Of a stretch of 64,000 nt of DNA, positions 54,274-62,976 are shown piece after piece. The stretch lies in NCBI GenBank assembly GCA_964459445.1, contig CAYWMP010000004.1, forward strand, positions 1-64,000, written 5' to 3'. How positions within the stretch are numbered: the stretch's first letter is position 1; every line of letters starts with the position of its first letter. A program made the translations under genes and the position numbers. The notes beneath the pieces were generated by a model. The model did no database searches, was not told the DNA's origin, and worked only from the letters and a program-made list of their open reading frames with translations. The stretch comes from CAYWMP01 sp964459445. GTDB taxonomy: Bacteria > Desulfobacterota > DSM-4660 > Desulfatiglandales > HGW-15.

Positions 54274-54660
54274 ATGGACATAAAAAATGAACGGGTAGTG
54301 GCATACGGTATTGCGGTCGTTTTGTTTGTTGTCGGCGTGGTCTGTTACGCAGGCTTTCCGCCGGAGCCGCCGGAGGAGCCCATCAGGATCTATTTCACGA
54401 GTACCGCGGGGAATTTACTCTTTGACCATAAGGAACACACCTCGGAAGAGGGATATGGCTTTGATTGTGCTGAATGCCATCATAAGTGGGAGCAGGAAGA
54501 AGGCACCAAGCCCGAGGCATGTGGTAAATGTCATTTGGTTGAAAGTGAGAAGGAGGACGTACCAAAACGGACCGACTCCTTTCACCAGCAATGCAAAGGG
54601 TGCCATGAGGAGGCTGAGGAGGGACCCATCGATTGTTTTGAATGCCATTTCAGCGGCTAA
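54274..54660 (+). CDS. membrane-anchored tetraheme c-type cytochrome (cytochrome c3/c7-like)
   Basis: A 128-aa protein. A single N-terminal membrane segment or signal anchor (VVAYGIAVVLFVVGVVCYA) is followed by four CxxCH heme motifs (CAECH, CGKCH, CKGCH, CFECH) and extra His residues (FDHKEH, SFHQQ) as distal ligands. It would carry electrons on the periplasmic side. Its position 346 nt before rnfC matches Rnf-linked cytochromes of Desulfobacterota, which connect Rnf to the periplasmic cytochrome pool. Confidence 0.88.
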   Translation: MDIKNERVVAYGIAVVLFVVGVVCYAGFPPEPPEEPIRIYFTSTAGNLLFDHKEHTSEEGYGFDCAECHHKWEQEEGTKPEACGKCHLVESEKEDVPKRTDSFHQQCKGCHEEAEEGPIDCFECHFSG

Positions 54661-54743
54661 ACCTTCCGCTACATGAATCAGGACAAACAGGCGCTATCTT
54701 GAATTGGATAGCGTAAATGTGAACGGTATAAAAGGAAGTGGAA

Positions 54744-54920
54744 GGAAATACGAATATCGAAATTCGAAACCCGAAACAATATCGAAAAAGAAATGTTTAA
54801 AATCCAAAACAAACGGATTAATCCAATATAGTCTAGAAGAGCTTGCATGTTTTGGCCATTTAGAATTGGATCATTGGTATTTGTTTCGTATTTCGAGTTT
54901 CGAATTTCGGATTTGTGGTC
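54744..54920. repeat. palindromic repeat of CGAAAT/ATTTCG-rich arms
   Basis: AATACGAATATCGAAATTCG-type sequence at about 54747-54776 is mirrored by TTCGTATTTCGAGTTTCG at about 54884-54912. The intervening sequence shows no gene. The element occupies most of the gap 54661-55006 between the cytochrome and rnfC. Confidence 0.6.
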
Positions 54921-55006
54921 AAGAAACCTCTGACCAACTTTGATTAAGTGCCAAATGTATGTTTGATGCTCCTGAGTTTTAAGGGAGCCGCGTCCAGGAG
55001 GAATAG

Positions 55007-56266
55007 ATGATAAAAAGACCATTCTTCTCCCTAACTAAAACCAGGATAGAATATCCAGCCCTAAAGGAGCCCTACGAGGAAACTGCCATCGAGATCCCTT
55101 TACCCAAAAGGGCGGCATTGTTTCTTGAAGATCCCGGCACGGCACTGACTGATCTTCATCTAAAGGAGGGTGATAGGGTAAGGACAGGGCAAAGAATAAA
55201 ACTCTTTGAGGGGGAGCAAGAGCATTTTGTTTCAACGGTAACCGGAACCGTTTTTTCTATTGAACGACAAACCGGATACCTGAAGCAACCCTATATAGAA
55301 ATAACCATTGATGTAGATGACGATGAATGGGATGAAGAGTTCAATCAAGAGGACCAGACATTAAGCCTAACCCTTTCCGGCTTGCCCATCTTTGCCGATC
55401 TGTTCGAGCCCCAATCCTCTCTGAAGACGATTATCATCTGCGGCATCGATCGAGAACCCCTTGTTAGGACCAATCAGATCACTGTGCTCCAGGAATTTGA
55501 GCTTTTAAAGGACGGCATTGATTATCTGAAAGGCGCAGTAAACGGAAGCCGGATTATCCTCATAGTTCCGGCGCACATAGAGTTTATGGGACAGCAATCG
55601 GGGGTCGAGGTGCAGGCGTTAAACCCTCTTTATCCCAATGCCCTGCCTGAATTGGTTGTTAAAGCGATTCTGGGTAGGGAGGTGCCTGCCGGCAAGTGTC
55701 CAGAAGACATCGGGGTCAAGTTTGTCAGCGCGGATGCGGTAGTCAAACTTGCGAAAGCCCTTAAGGATGGCGAAATGCCTGTTCACCAGAGGCTCACGGT
55801 GATCGACAAGAAAGGCAACACCTTTCTGGTAAAGGCCCGGATCGGAACGCCCGTGCAGGATATCCTTGAAAACCTTCAAATTGAAACGGCCCATGGAGAC
55901 AGACTTATCCTGGGTGGCCCCATGTCCGGAAAACCCATATTATCTGAGGATTTTCCCGTGCTTCAGGGCATGAACGCCGTCATGGTCCAGGATAGGAGCG
56001 AGATCATATTGAGCACCGACACCCACTGTGTGAACTGCGGGGAGTGCGTGAGGGCCTGTCCTGCTAAGATTCCGGTCAATATGTTGGTGCGACTCCTAGA
56101 AAACGGGCTCTTTGAAGAGGCGGCCGATCAGTATGACATGTTGTCCTGTATTGAATGCGGGCTTTGCAGCTACGTGTGCACCGCGCGGATACCAATATTT
56201 CATCACATCACGCTCGGCAAGTATGAGTTGTTGCAGATAAGAACTGCGGAGGAAGCCAATGCTTAA
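55007..56266 (+). CDS. rnfC: RnfC, peripheral NADH/iron-sulfur subunit of Rnf complex
   Basis: A 419-aa RnfC. The N-terminal barrel-sandwich/SLBB-like part includes LHLKEGDRVRTGQRI. Two 4Fe-4S motifs near the C-terminus are CVNCGECVRACPAKIP and CIECGLCSYVCTARIP. RnfC is the site of NAD(H) or, here, possibly other donor/acceptor interaction. It opens a compact rnfC-D-G-E-A-B cluster with GGAGGAATAG before the ATG. Its end overlaps rnfD by 8 nt. Confidence 0.93.
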   Translation: MIKRPFFSLTKTRIEYPALKEPYEETAIEIPLPKRAALFLEDPGTALTDLHLKEGDRVRTGQRIKLFEGEQEHFVSTVTGTVFSIERQTGYLKQPYIEITIDVDDDEWDEEFNQEDQTLSLTLSGLPIFADLFEPQSSLKTIIICGIDREPLVRTNQITVLQEFELLKDGIDYLKGAVNGSRIILIVPAHIEFMGQQSGVEVQALNPLYPNALPELVVKAILGREVPAGKCPEDIGVKFVSADAVVKLAKALKDGEMPVHQRLTVIDKKGNTFLVKARIGTPVQDILENLQIETAHGDRLILGGPMSGKPILSEDFPVLQGMNAVMVQDRSEIILSTDTHCVNCGECVRACPAKIPVNMLVRLLENGLFEEAADQYDMLSCIECGLCSYVCTARIPIFHHITLGKYELLQIRTAEEANA

Positions 56267-57227
56267 TCAGAAGTTGTTGCTGGGATCCCACGCCCCCTAC
56301 TGGCATAACGGGAGCAGCGTAACTGAAAAGAACTACCATATCATGGTGGCAGCCCTTCCGGCCGTCATCGTGGGCATTATCCAATATGGTTTCCCGGCCC
56401 TTGCGGTCGTGGCCCTATCGGTCTCAAGCGCCATGTTATGGGAACTCCTTATGAACGTCATAATGCGCCGATCCCATACCATTGGGGATTACAATGCGGC
56501 ACTGATCGGACTTCTGTTCGGTATGCTGATGCCTGCAACTATTCCCTGGTGGGCTGTCCTGGCCGGGACCTTTGTGGCCGTCATCATAGGCGTGCAAATT
56601 TACGGCGGGATCGGATGTAATCCCCTTAATCCGACTTTGGTTGCCGTGGCTATGCTGATTCTATCCTGGAAATCTCTATTGGATTTCAACGGCATGCTGG
56701 CGGATTATGAGTTCGCATTTCCCATGCTCTATCCCCTGTCGGCGGTGAAGTACTTTGGGGCTGATGCTGCTGTAAATTACAGTACAATCGATTTGCTTCT
56801 TGGACAACAAGCAGGAGGGATAGGCGCCACATTCGGGCTGGGCCTTCTTATTGGCGGTATATATTTGATCCTCAGAGGCTTCATCAGGTGGGAAATCAGC
56901 CTGTCATTCCTCGTCGGCCTGTTCATAACCGCCCTCGTCTTTAATATCGCGAGCCCCGATAAATATGCCGGCCCCATGTTTCATATCCTGACCGGGTATA
57001 CATTAATCAGCGCCTTTTTTCTCCTTACCGAGGATTCATCATCACCCGTCAACTTCATCCCCATGTTGATTTATGGGGCACTGGCCGGTGTCCTGACCGT
57101 TCTTATTCGCAACATTGGGGCCTTTGTAGATGGTGCGGTTTTCGCCGTGCTTATTGTAAATATTGCCAACCCGGTATTAGATAAAATCAGACCAAGAGCG
57201 CTAGGAAAGGGAGCAGAACATGCGTGA
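56259..57227 (+). CDS. rnfD: RnfD membrane subunit
   Basis: A 322-aa polytopic subunit. Landmarks are GIGCNPLNPTLVAVAML and the conserved GLGLLIGGIYLILRGFIRWE. In canonical RnfD a covalent FMN is attached to the Thr of an S-G-A-T motif. In the corresponding stretch (YFGADAAVNYSTIDLLLG) no SGAT is present, so covalent flavinylation may be lost or shifted. It overlaps rnfC and rnfG by 8 nt on each side. Confidence 0.9.
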   Translation: MLNQKLLLGSHAPYWHNGSSVTEKNYHIMVAALPAVIVGIIQYGFPALAVVALSVSSAMLWELLMNVIMRRSHTIGDYNAALIGLLFGMLMPATIPWWAVLAGTFVAVIIGVQIYGGIGCNPLNPTLVAVAMLILSWKSLLDFNGMLADYEFAFPMLYPLSAVKYFGADAAVNYSTIDLLLGQQAGGIGATFGLGLLIGGIYLILRGFIRWEISLSFLVGLFITALVFNIASPDKYAGPMFHILTGYTLISAFFLLTEDSSSPVNFIPMLIYGALAGVLTVLIRNIGAFVDGAVFAVLIVNIANPVLDKIRPRALGKGAEHA

Positions 57228-57813
57228 TATGGCAAAACTCTTCGTTACGGTAGCCATTTTCAGCTGTATTGCAGGCGGGTTGCTGGCTGCTGTTCAGGGT
57301 GGGACAAAGGAACGGATTGAGTTGCAGGTCCTCAAATTCGTCCAGGGACCGACAATCCAGGAAATACTTGAGGGATGTTCCAATGACCCACTCATCGATC
57401 GGTTCAAGATCCTTGACGGAGAAGAGGAGCGAAACTTCTTTGTGGGTGTTTTCGACGGCAAGCCGAACGTCGTGGCCTTTGAATCAGTCGGAAAGGGATT
57501 CGGCGGCGATTTAGGCGTTATGGTGGCGATTAATTTGGAAGATGACAATATCGTTGGCATTGGCGTGACTACCCATAGTGAAACACCCGGGGTGGGATCG
57601 CTGGCCAAGACGGATCCGGATTTCAAGGGGCAGTTTCAAGGTAGATCGATAAAGAACCCCTTTAAGGTGAAGAGCGACGGCGGAGACGTGGATGCCGTCA
57701 GCGGGGCCACTATTTCTTCACGAGGAGTCTGTGCTGCGGTGATGGCCACGGCGGCAGTCTATGAGCGGTTGAAAAAAGAAATCGTTGAAAAGGCAAAGGC
57801 CTTAAGCGCATAG
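57220..57813 (+). CDS. rnfG: RnfG, FMN-binding subunit
   Basis: A 197-aa protein with one N-terminal transmembrane helix and a periplasmic FMN-binding domain. The covalent flavin site DAVSGATISSRGV is intact, and THSETPGVGSLAKTDPDF is the upstream conserved loop. It carries electrons across the membrane with RnfD. Spacing to rnfE is 14 nt. Confidence 0.93.
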   Translation: MRDMAKLFVTVAIFSCIAGGLLAAVQGGTKERIELQVLKFVQGPTIQEILEGCSNDPLIDRFKILDGEEERNFFVGVFDGKPNVVAFESVGKGFGGDLGVMVAINLEDDNIVGIGVTTHSETPGVGSLAKTDPDFKGQFQGRSIKNPFKVKSDGGDVDAVSGATISSRGVCAAVMATAAVYERLKKEIVEKAKALSA

Positions 57814-57827
57814 GGAGATAAAGGAAT

Positions 57828-58439
57828 ATGGCAAAAAGTGTTGCTCAGGAATTTACAAAGGGACTGTGGGCCGAGATACCCCCGTTTCGCCTAGTGCTGG
57901 GCTTATGCCCCGTTTTGGCCGTTACCAAGACATTAGAAAATGGCGTGGGTATGGGCGTAGCCACCACCTTTGTGTTGGTTTGTTCCAATATACTGATCTC
58001 ATTGCTAAGGAATTCTATCCCAAAGCAAGTAAGGATAGCCTGTTTCATTATAGTAATTGCCACCTTTGTGACCGTTGTTGAGCTATTGATGCAGGCCTTT
58101 ACCTATCCTCTATTTCTCAAATTGGGGATCTTTATTCCCCTAATTGTCGTGAACTGTATTGTTCTGGGTCGCGCTGAGGCCTTCGCATCGAAAAACGGGG
58201 TTGTCGCGTCCCTTGCTGATGGGCTTGGAATCGGTGTGGGTTTTACGCTTTCCCTGTCTGCTTTGTCCGTTTTCAGGGAGGTGCTCGGAAGTGGAACCTT
58301 GACAATGCCAGGCACAGGAACCGCCTACACCCTGTTCGGCTCCTCCTTTGAGCCCTTTTCGTTCATGGTCGAGGCGCCGGGGGCCTTTGTGTGCCTTGGA
58401 TTGATGCTGTGTATGATGAATATGCTTGGAAAAAAGTAG
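57828..58439 (+). CDS. rnfE: RnfE membrane subunit
   Basis: A 203-aa integral membrane protein of the RnfE/NqrD family, with about six hydrophobic segments. Landmarks are FTKGLWAEIPPFRLVLGLCP and IPLIVVNCIVLGRAEAFA. The conserved Cys in the LGLCP and VNCIVLGR segments are candidates for the intramembrane 2Fe-2S site formed with RnfA. Confidence 0.93.
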   Translation: MAKSVAQEFTKGLWAEIPPFRLVLGLCPVLAVTKTLENGVGMGVATTFVLVCSNILISLLRNSIPKQVRIACFIIVIATFVTVVELLMQAFTYPLFLKLGIFIPLIVVNCIVLGRAEAFASKNGVVASLADGLGIGVGFTLSLSALSVFREVLGSGTLTMPGTGTAYTLFGSSFEPFSFMVEAPGAFVCLGLMLCMMNMLGKK

Positions 58440-58477
58440 GCACGATATTTTCTAGCGACAGGATAAGGAGATATTAA

Positions 58478-59053
58478 ATGGGCGACATGTTTTTGCTTTT
58501 CATAAGTTGCATCTTTGTGAACAACATCCTCCTTATGCAGTATCTGGGGAATTGCCCTTTTCTTGGTGTCTCCAAGAAGATGGAAACGGCATTGGGCATG
58601 GCCATGGCTGTTATATTCGTTCTGGTCATGGCGGGCGCGATTACCTGGATTACGAACACCTTTTTATTGAAACCCTTTGGGTTTGAATATCTGAGGACCC
58701 TTGCCTTTATTCTCGTAATCGCATCGCTCGTGCAATTTGTCGAGATGTTCCTGAAAAAGAGCATTCCCGCTCTATATGCAGGCCTCGGCATATTCTTGCC
58801 CCTTATCACGACAAACTGTGCGGTCATGGGCGTTTGTCTCATCAATATCAAAGAGGAATACGATTTTGTCCAGGCCCTGGTTTCTTCTTTTAGCTATGCG
58901 GTGGGATTTGGATTGGCGTTGGTTCTTTTTGCGGCGGTTCGCGAAAGGATCATCCTGGCCCGTGTTCCAAAGCCATTACAGGATACTTCAATCGGATTGG
59001 TGTCCGCAGGGATGATGTCCCTGGCATTTTTTGCCTTCAAAGGCATGGTATAG
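58478..59053 (+). CDS. rnfA: RnfA membrane subunit
   Basis: A 191-aa integral membrane protein of the RnfA/NqrE family. Landmarks are VNNILLMQYLGNCPFLGVSK at the N-terminus and LPLITTNCAVMGVCL in the middle; the two Cys regions mirror those of RnfE. It is preceded by AAGGAGAT. The next gene, rnfB, starts after 139 nt. Confidence 0.93.
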   Translation: MGDMFLLFISCIFVNNILLMQYLGNCPFLGVSKKMETALGMAMAVIFVLVMAGAITWITNTFLLKPFGFEYLRTLAFILVIASLVQFVEMFLKKSIPALYAGLGIFLPLITTNCAVMGVCLINIKEEYDFVQALVSSFSYAVGFGLALVLFAAVRERIILARVPKPLQDTSIGLVSAGMMSLAFFAFKGMV

Positions 59054-59192
59054 TTATCGCGTAAGAAGGGTATTCGGTTTTAAAACCCGACCTGTTCAGT
59101 TAAGTTTAGTTAAGGTTGAGTGGTTCAACTTTCCCGTTTGAAAATTGTTATACCATTTGAACCCTGAACCGAATGAAATCGGAGGTTTTTGA

Positions 59193-61271
59193 ATGTTAGG
59201 TGGATTTTTGATCATGGGAGGCTTGGGGATCTTTGTGGGTGTAGGATTGGCCCTGGCTTCAAAAATTTTCTACGTCTATGTTGACCCCAAGATCGAAGCG
59301 GTAGAAGAGGCGTTGCCTGGGGCCAATTGCGGTGGGTGCGGCCTGCCGGGATGTAGCGCAAATGCAGTAGCCGTGGTTGCCGGGCAGGCAGCGGCTACTT
59401 CATGTGTTGCCGGCGGCCCGGAAGTCGCCGAGCAGATCGCCGCTATCATGGGCGTAAAAATCGAGGCAAAGGAACCCGATATCGCAAGACCGGGATGCAC
59501 CTACGGATTCCAGGATGCTGACCTGAAATATCTTTATGACGGGGTCAGAGATTGCAGGGCCGCCGCCCTCCTGAGCGGAGGCACAAAGGTGTGCCCCATA
59601 GGGTGCCTGGGACTGGGGACGTGCGCTAGGGCATGCCCCTTTGATGCCCTTTCAATGGGACCCGACAACCTCCCGGTAGTTAACCTTGAGCGTTGCACCG
59701 GGTGCGGCACATGCGAACGTATCTGCCCTAAAGATATTATCACCCTGAGTTCCAATACCAGACGCTTTCAAGGAGAATATACCACGGATGAGTGTACGGC
59801 CCCCTGTCAGCGGGCTTGCCCTGCGGGAATCGAAATTCCGGTTTACATCAAACAGGTCAAAGAAGGAGATTATCTCGGGGCTGTTCGGACCATCAAAGAA
59901 ACGAATCCCTTTCCCTTGGTATGCGGAAGGGTTTGTGTGCATCCCTGTGAATATGAGTGTCGTCGAAACCTGGTTGATGAACCGGTGGCTATCAACTATT
60001 TGAAGCGTTTTGCATCTGACTATGAAATGACCTCCGGCCAGAGGGTCCAGGTCCCTCGGGCGCCTGAATCAGGGCTAAGCGTTGCCGTAGTTGGGGGAGG
60101 GGCTGAAGGATTGACTGCTGCCTATTTCTTAAATCGTCTCGGCCATGAGGCCGCTGTTTACGAAGCATCTTCACAGCTCGGCGGGCTGTTGCGTTCGGGC
60201 ATTCAAGAGAATAGACTCCCGCGGGATGTCCTGGACTATGAGATTGGCGGTATCCTTGAAGCGGGGGTCCAGGCCAAGACCAACCAAAAACTCGGGAAAG
60301 ACTTTACCCTAGAGTCCCTGTTGAAGGAGGGCAATGCAGCGGTTTTGATCGCGATCGGTGGATGGGACTCACAATTATCGGAAAGGGTTGAAGCAGGTAA
60401 ACCGGTTCAAGTTTTGCCGGGCTTCATGCTCTTGATTGATTTTATCATGTACCAAAGGGCCGGTAATGGCCCTGCCATCGGAAACCATGTCATGATACTC
60501 GGTGGAGGAAACGCCGCTCTGGAGGCCGCCTTTACTTGCCTCAAGACGGGAGCGGAGAGCGTGGATATCGTTTTTAGGGGTTCTCCCAACAAAACCCAAA
60601 TCCCGAAGGATGAGTTGAAAAAGGCCGAAGATCAAGGCATTCGGTTACATTTCAATAGCGCTCTGACCAGGATGATGGGAGAAGACTCCAAACTCACGCA
60701 TGTGGAGATTGCCCGGATTTCGGAGGAACAAGAGCTAACGGAAGATGGGGAGAAGCAAACCCTTCCTGTGGATATCCTGCTCACGGGTGCAGGGCGATTC
60801 CCGGAACTCATCTATGTGCCGCGACGGGGCGAGGGTGAAGAGGAAAGCGAGCCAGGCAAGGGTCATTTGCTTTGGGAAACCCTGCCGCCCTATGCGAGTC
60901 CTTACGCCGATAACGATATCGGAATCTTTCGCCCAGGGGAAGTAACCGGGGACTATAAGGCGGTCGTCGAAGCCATTGGCGCGGGAAGAAGGGCCGCAAG
61001 CTCGGTTAACCATTTTCTAAATGGCGAACCCTTGAAGGCGCCGGATCACATGATTCGGAAATATACAGAAGTTCTTAACGTTATTGAGCTTGAGCCGGTC
61101 CCAAAGTCTACCAGACAGGAAATGCCTGCAAGAGAACAGGAATTGCAGATCTCCGATCCTTCGGCCGAGATCGAGTTGGGTTATTCGGATAGTCAGGCTA
61201 TTAAAGAGGCGGATCGATGTTTGCAATGCGGGCTGATTTGTTATCGTCGGGTGAGCGGGGATTTACACTAG
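59193..61271 (+). CDS. rnfB: RnfB fused to a GltD/NfnB-like FAD-NAD(P) oxidoreductase domain
   Basis: A 692-aa protein, far longer than ordinary RnfB (roughly 200-330 aa). Residues 1-25 form a membrane anchor. The RnfB cluster site is NCGGCGLPGC at 45-54, followed by ferredoxin motifs to about 190 (CLGLGTCARACPF, CTGCGTCERICPKD). From about 205 it continues with a GltD-type Cys-rich domain (CQRACPAGIEIPVY, CGRVCVHPCEYECRRN), a dinucleotide site VVGGGAEGLTAA near 300, a second one ILGGGNAALEAA, and a final DRCLQCGLIC. The NADP-type domain could let Rnf exchange electrons with a pyridine nucleotide directly at RnfB. Confidence 0.9.
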   Translation: MLGGFLIMGGLGIFVGVGLALASKIFYVYVDPKIEAVEEALPGANCGGCGLPGCSANAVAVVAGQAAATSCVAGGPEVAEQIAAIMGVKIEAKEPDIARPGCTYGFQDADLKYLYDGVRDCRAAALLSGGTKVCPIGCLGLGTCARACPFDALSMGPDNLPVVNLERCTGCGTCERICPKDIITLSSNTRRFQGEYTTDECTAPCQRACPAGIEIPVYIKQVKEGDYLGAVRTIKETNPFPLVCGRVCVHPCEYECRRNLVDEPVAINYLKRFASDYEMTSGQRVQVPRAPESGLSVAVVGGGAEGLTAAYFLNRLGHEAAVYEASSQLGGLLRSGIQENRLPRDVLDYEIGGILEAGVQAKTNQKLGKDFTLESLLKEGNAAVLIAIGGWDSQLSERVEAGKPVQVLPGFMLLIDFIMYQRAGNGPAIGNHVMILGGGNAALEAAFTCLKTGAESVDIVFRGSPNKTQIPKDELKKAEDQGIRLHFNSALTRMMGEDSKLTHVEIARISEEQELTEDGEKQTLPVDILLTGAGRFPELIYVPRRGEGEEESEPGKGHLLWETLPPYASPYADNDIGIFRPGEVTGDYKAVVEAIGAGRRAASSVNHFLNGEPLKAPDHMIRKYTEVLNVIELEPVPKSTRQEMPAREQELQISDPSAEIELGYSDSQAIKEADRCLQCGLICYRRVSGDLH

Positions 61272-61380
61272 GGAAGCGAAGCTCCGCCTCAAGTCTTATG
61301 CCCACCTTCAGCGACGAAAGTCGTCAAATAATCTATCTTTTTGGTTTCAAGTTTCGGGTTTCAGGAAAGCAACGGCTGAC

Positions 61381-61470
61381 ACCTCGTATCTGACTAAGCA
61401 ACGCTGGAGTCAGTTTTTTGATCAAACTGGCCGCTTAGGCGGCCAGAGGCGGCGCTGAACACTGACACCT
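61381..61470 (+). repeat. dispersed hairpin repeat R1, copy 3
   Basis: Same orientation and nearly the same sequence as copy 2 (26734-26830), with the CTGGCCGC/GCGGCCAG stem and a TTAG loop. It lies between the convergent rnfB and rseC genes. No other element was seen in 61272-61531. Confidence 0.85.
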
Positions 61471-61531
61471 ATTCTCTTTTTTCATCCAGCGTCCAAGAAC
61501 CGGCATCGCGTATCAACTAGTGCACGAAACT

Positions 61532-62002
61532 TCAAGCCTTGTCTTTTTGCCCATCCCTGATCCGCCCTGATGTCCTAGAGACGATCCGAGTCATTTGAGG
61601 GAGATACTCGGATTTGCCCTGAGCGGCTCGATCTATCCATTTGAGCGCATAAAACGTCAACCCAACAGCAAGGGCCCCGCCAAATAGTGAAGCCAGGTGG
61701 GGATGTATTTGAAAATATTCCGCCCATTCTCTTCCAAGGTAAGCGCCGATGATAAGCGTAATAATGGGCAGGATATAAACGAGCAATGAAAGTTTTATTA
61801 AAGATCGGGTGGGCACGGTGATCTCCACACGATCCCCTTCCTTTGCATGAAGATTATTTTTCACTTCAATCAGCATTTCCGAATCACTTAGGCTGCGGCA
61901 GGCGCCACGGGATGAACACCTTGAGCAGGCACCGCTCTTTTGGATGCGCACCTCGGCCTTCATCCCTGATATACCTTCTATAATTCCCTGTTCAGTGCTC
62001 AT
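61532..62002 (-). CDS. SoxR-reducing system / RseC-family membrane protein
   Basis: A 156-aa protein. The N-terminal segment carries a Cys cluster (GACSRCSSRGACR) with paired cysteines, followed by two hydrophobic helices (LSLLVYILPIITLIIGAYLG and LASLFGGALAVGLTFYAL). This is the RseC/RsxC-associated layout. RseC proteins work with Rnf/Rsx complexes, which fits the rnf operon next door on the opposite strand. It is coupled to the preceding gene by TAATG. Confidence 0.85.
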   Translation of the reverse strand: MSTEQGIIEGISGMKAEVRIQKSGACSRCSSRGACRSLSDSEMLIEVKNNLHAKEGDRVEITVPTRSLIKLSLLVYILPIITLIIGAYLGREWAEYFQIHPHLASLFGGALAVGLTFYALKWIDRAAQGKSEYLPQMTRIVSRTSGRIRDGQKDKA

Positions 62003-62976
62003 TACTCAACCATGTAACGCTTGAATTCCTTTTTTTTACCGACAACAATGTCACGCTGTCGGTTTCCATCATGTCCCGATACATTGATCATTATGCGATC
62101 TCCCCCATTTGCGTCGCTATATGAGGCGGTAATCGCAGCAGCCAAACTCTCATCTTCCGGCGAGGCCTCACCGAGTATCAACGCGGTGGGCCCAGGTATA
62201 GGTTCCGTACTGAGGAGATAATCGTATCCTCTGGACCATCCCCTGATTGCTTCATTCTCCTGTTTGTTTCGACCCACAATCAGTTTTGAGTGGGGGTTGA
62301 TACGGAAATGACGTCCGAGCTTCAGCAGTTCGATCTCGCGTATATCGGGAAAGGGGTTGGCCGAAATTAAATCCTTTAGTCTTCGGGAGAATCGCGGATC
62401 AGTCAGCAAACAGCCTCCGGCAGGGGTCGGATATTTTGCTACGCCCAATTCCCTAGCGAGGGCCATCTGAGGCTTTCGAGAACGACCTGAGAAATCCATG
62501 AGTTTTTCCCTGTCGACCCACCCTTTTTCTTCTGGGATTGTGATGGGAAGACGTTTAGCGGAGAGCGGTCTCAGGATGAGCCCTGGATAACCGCTTTCTT
62601 TGGCTACAACAGAAAGGGCCTGTTTGTTCTGAGACATCGGTCTCTGCCCAAGGACTTCGCCGGTGACGATAAAGCGGGCTTCTTCTTCCTCCAGGAGATC
62701 GCCCGCATGACGTATCATCAAGGCATGGCAGTCTATGCACGGATTCAAGTTGCCGCCATACCCGTGTTTTGGATCCTTAACGACATCAAAATGCGGTTTT
62801 GTGAGATCAATTACTTTGAAAGGCAAGTCCAGGCTGGCTGCAGAAATTTTTGGTTTCGCGGATGAAAAAAAGGGTGTTTCAAAAAAAAGGGCCAGGACAT
62901 CAATCCCCTGGGCCTTTATGAGTTGCGAGGAGAGCATACTGTCGAGCCCCCCTGAAAAAACGCACAACGCTTTCAC
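62002..62976 (-). CDS. PP-loop ATPase, tRNA thiouridylase-like (ThiI/MnmA-related)
   Basis: This 324-aa protein starts at GTG. The PP-loop SGGLDSML is at the N-terminus. NPCIDCHALM and, later, PAGGCLLTDP supply cysteines typical of thiouridine synthases. Length and layout fit the MnmA/ThiI-related family, so a tRNA sulfur-transfer role is likely. A precise target base is not determinable from sequence. The GTG follows the dnaJ stop codon directly (TAA-GTG), and the gene is coupled to rseC. Confidence 0.8.
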   Translation of the reverse strand: MKALCVFSGGLDSMLSSQLIKAQGIDVLALFFETPFFSSAKPKISAASLDLPFKVIDLTKPHFDVVKDPKHGYGGNLNPCIDCHALMIRHAGDLLEEEEARFIVTGEVLGQRPMSQNKQALSVVAKESGYPGLILRPLSAKRLPITIPEEKGWVDREKLMDFSGRSRKPQMALARELGVAKYPTPAGGCLLTDPRFSRRLKDLISANPFPDIREIELLKLGRHFRINPHSKLIVGRNKQENEAIRGWSRGYDYLLSTEPIPGPTALILGEASPEDESLAAAITASYSDANGGDRIMINVSGHDGNRQRDIVVGKKKEFKRYMVE

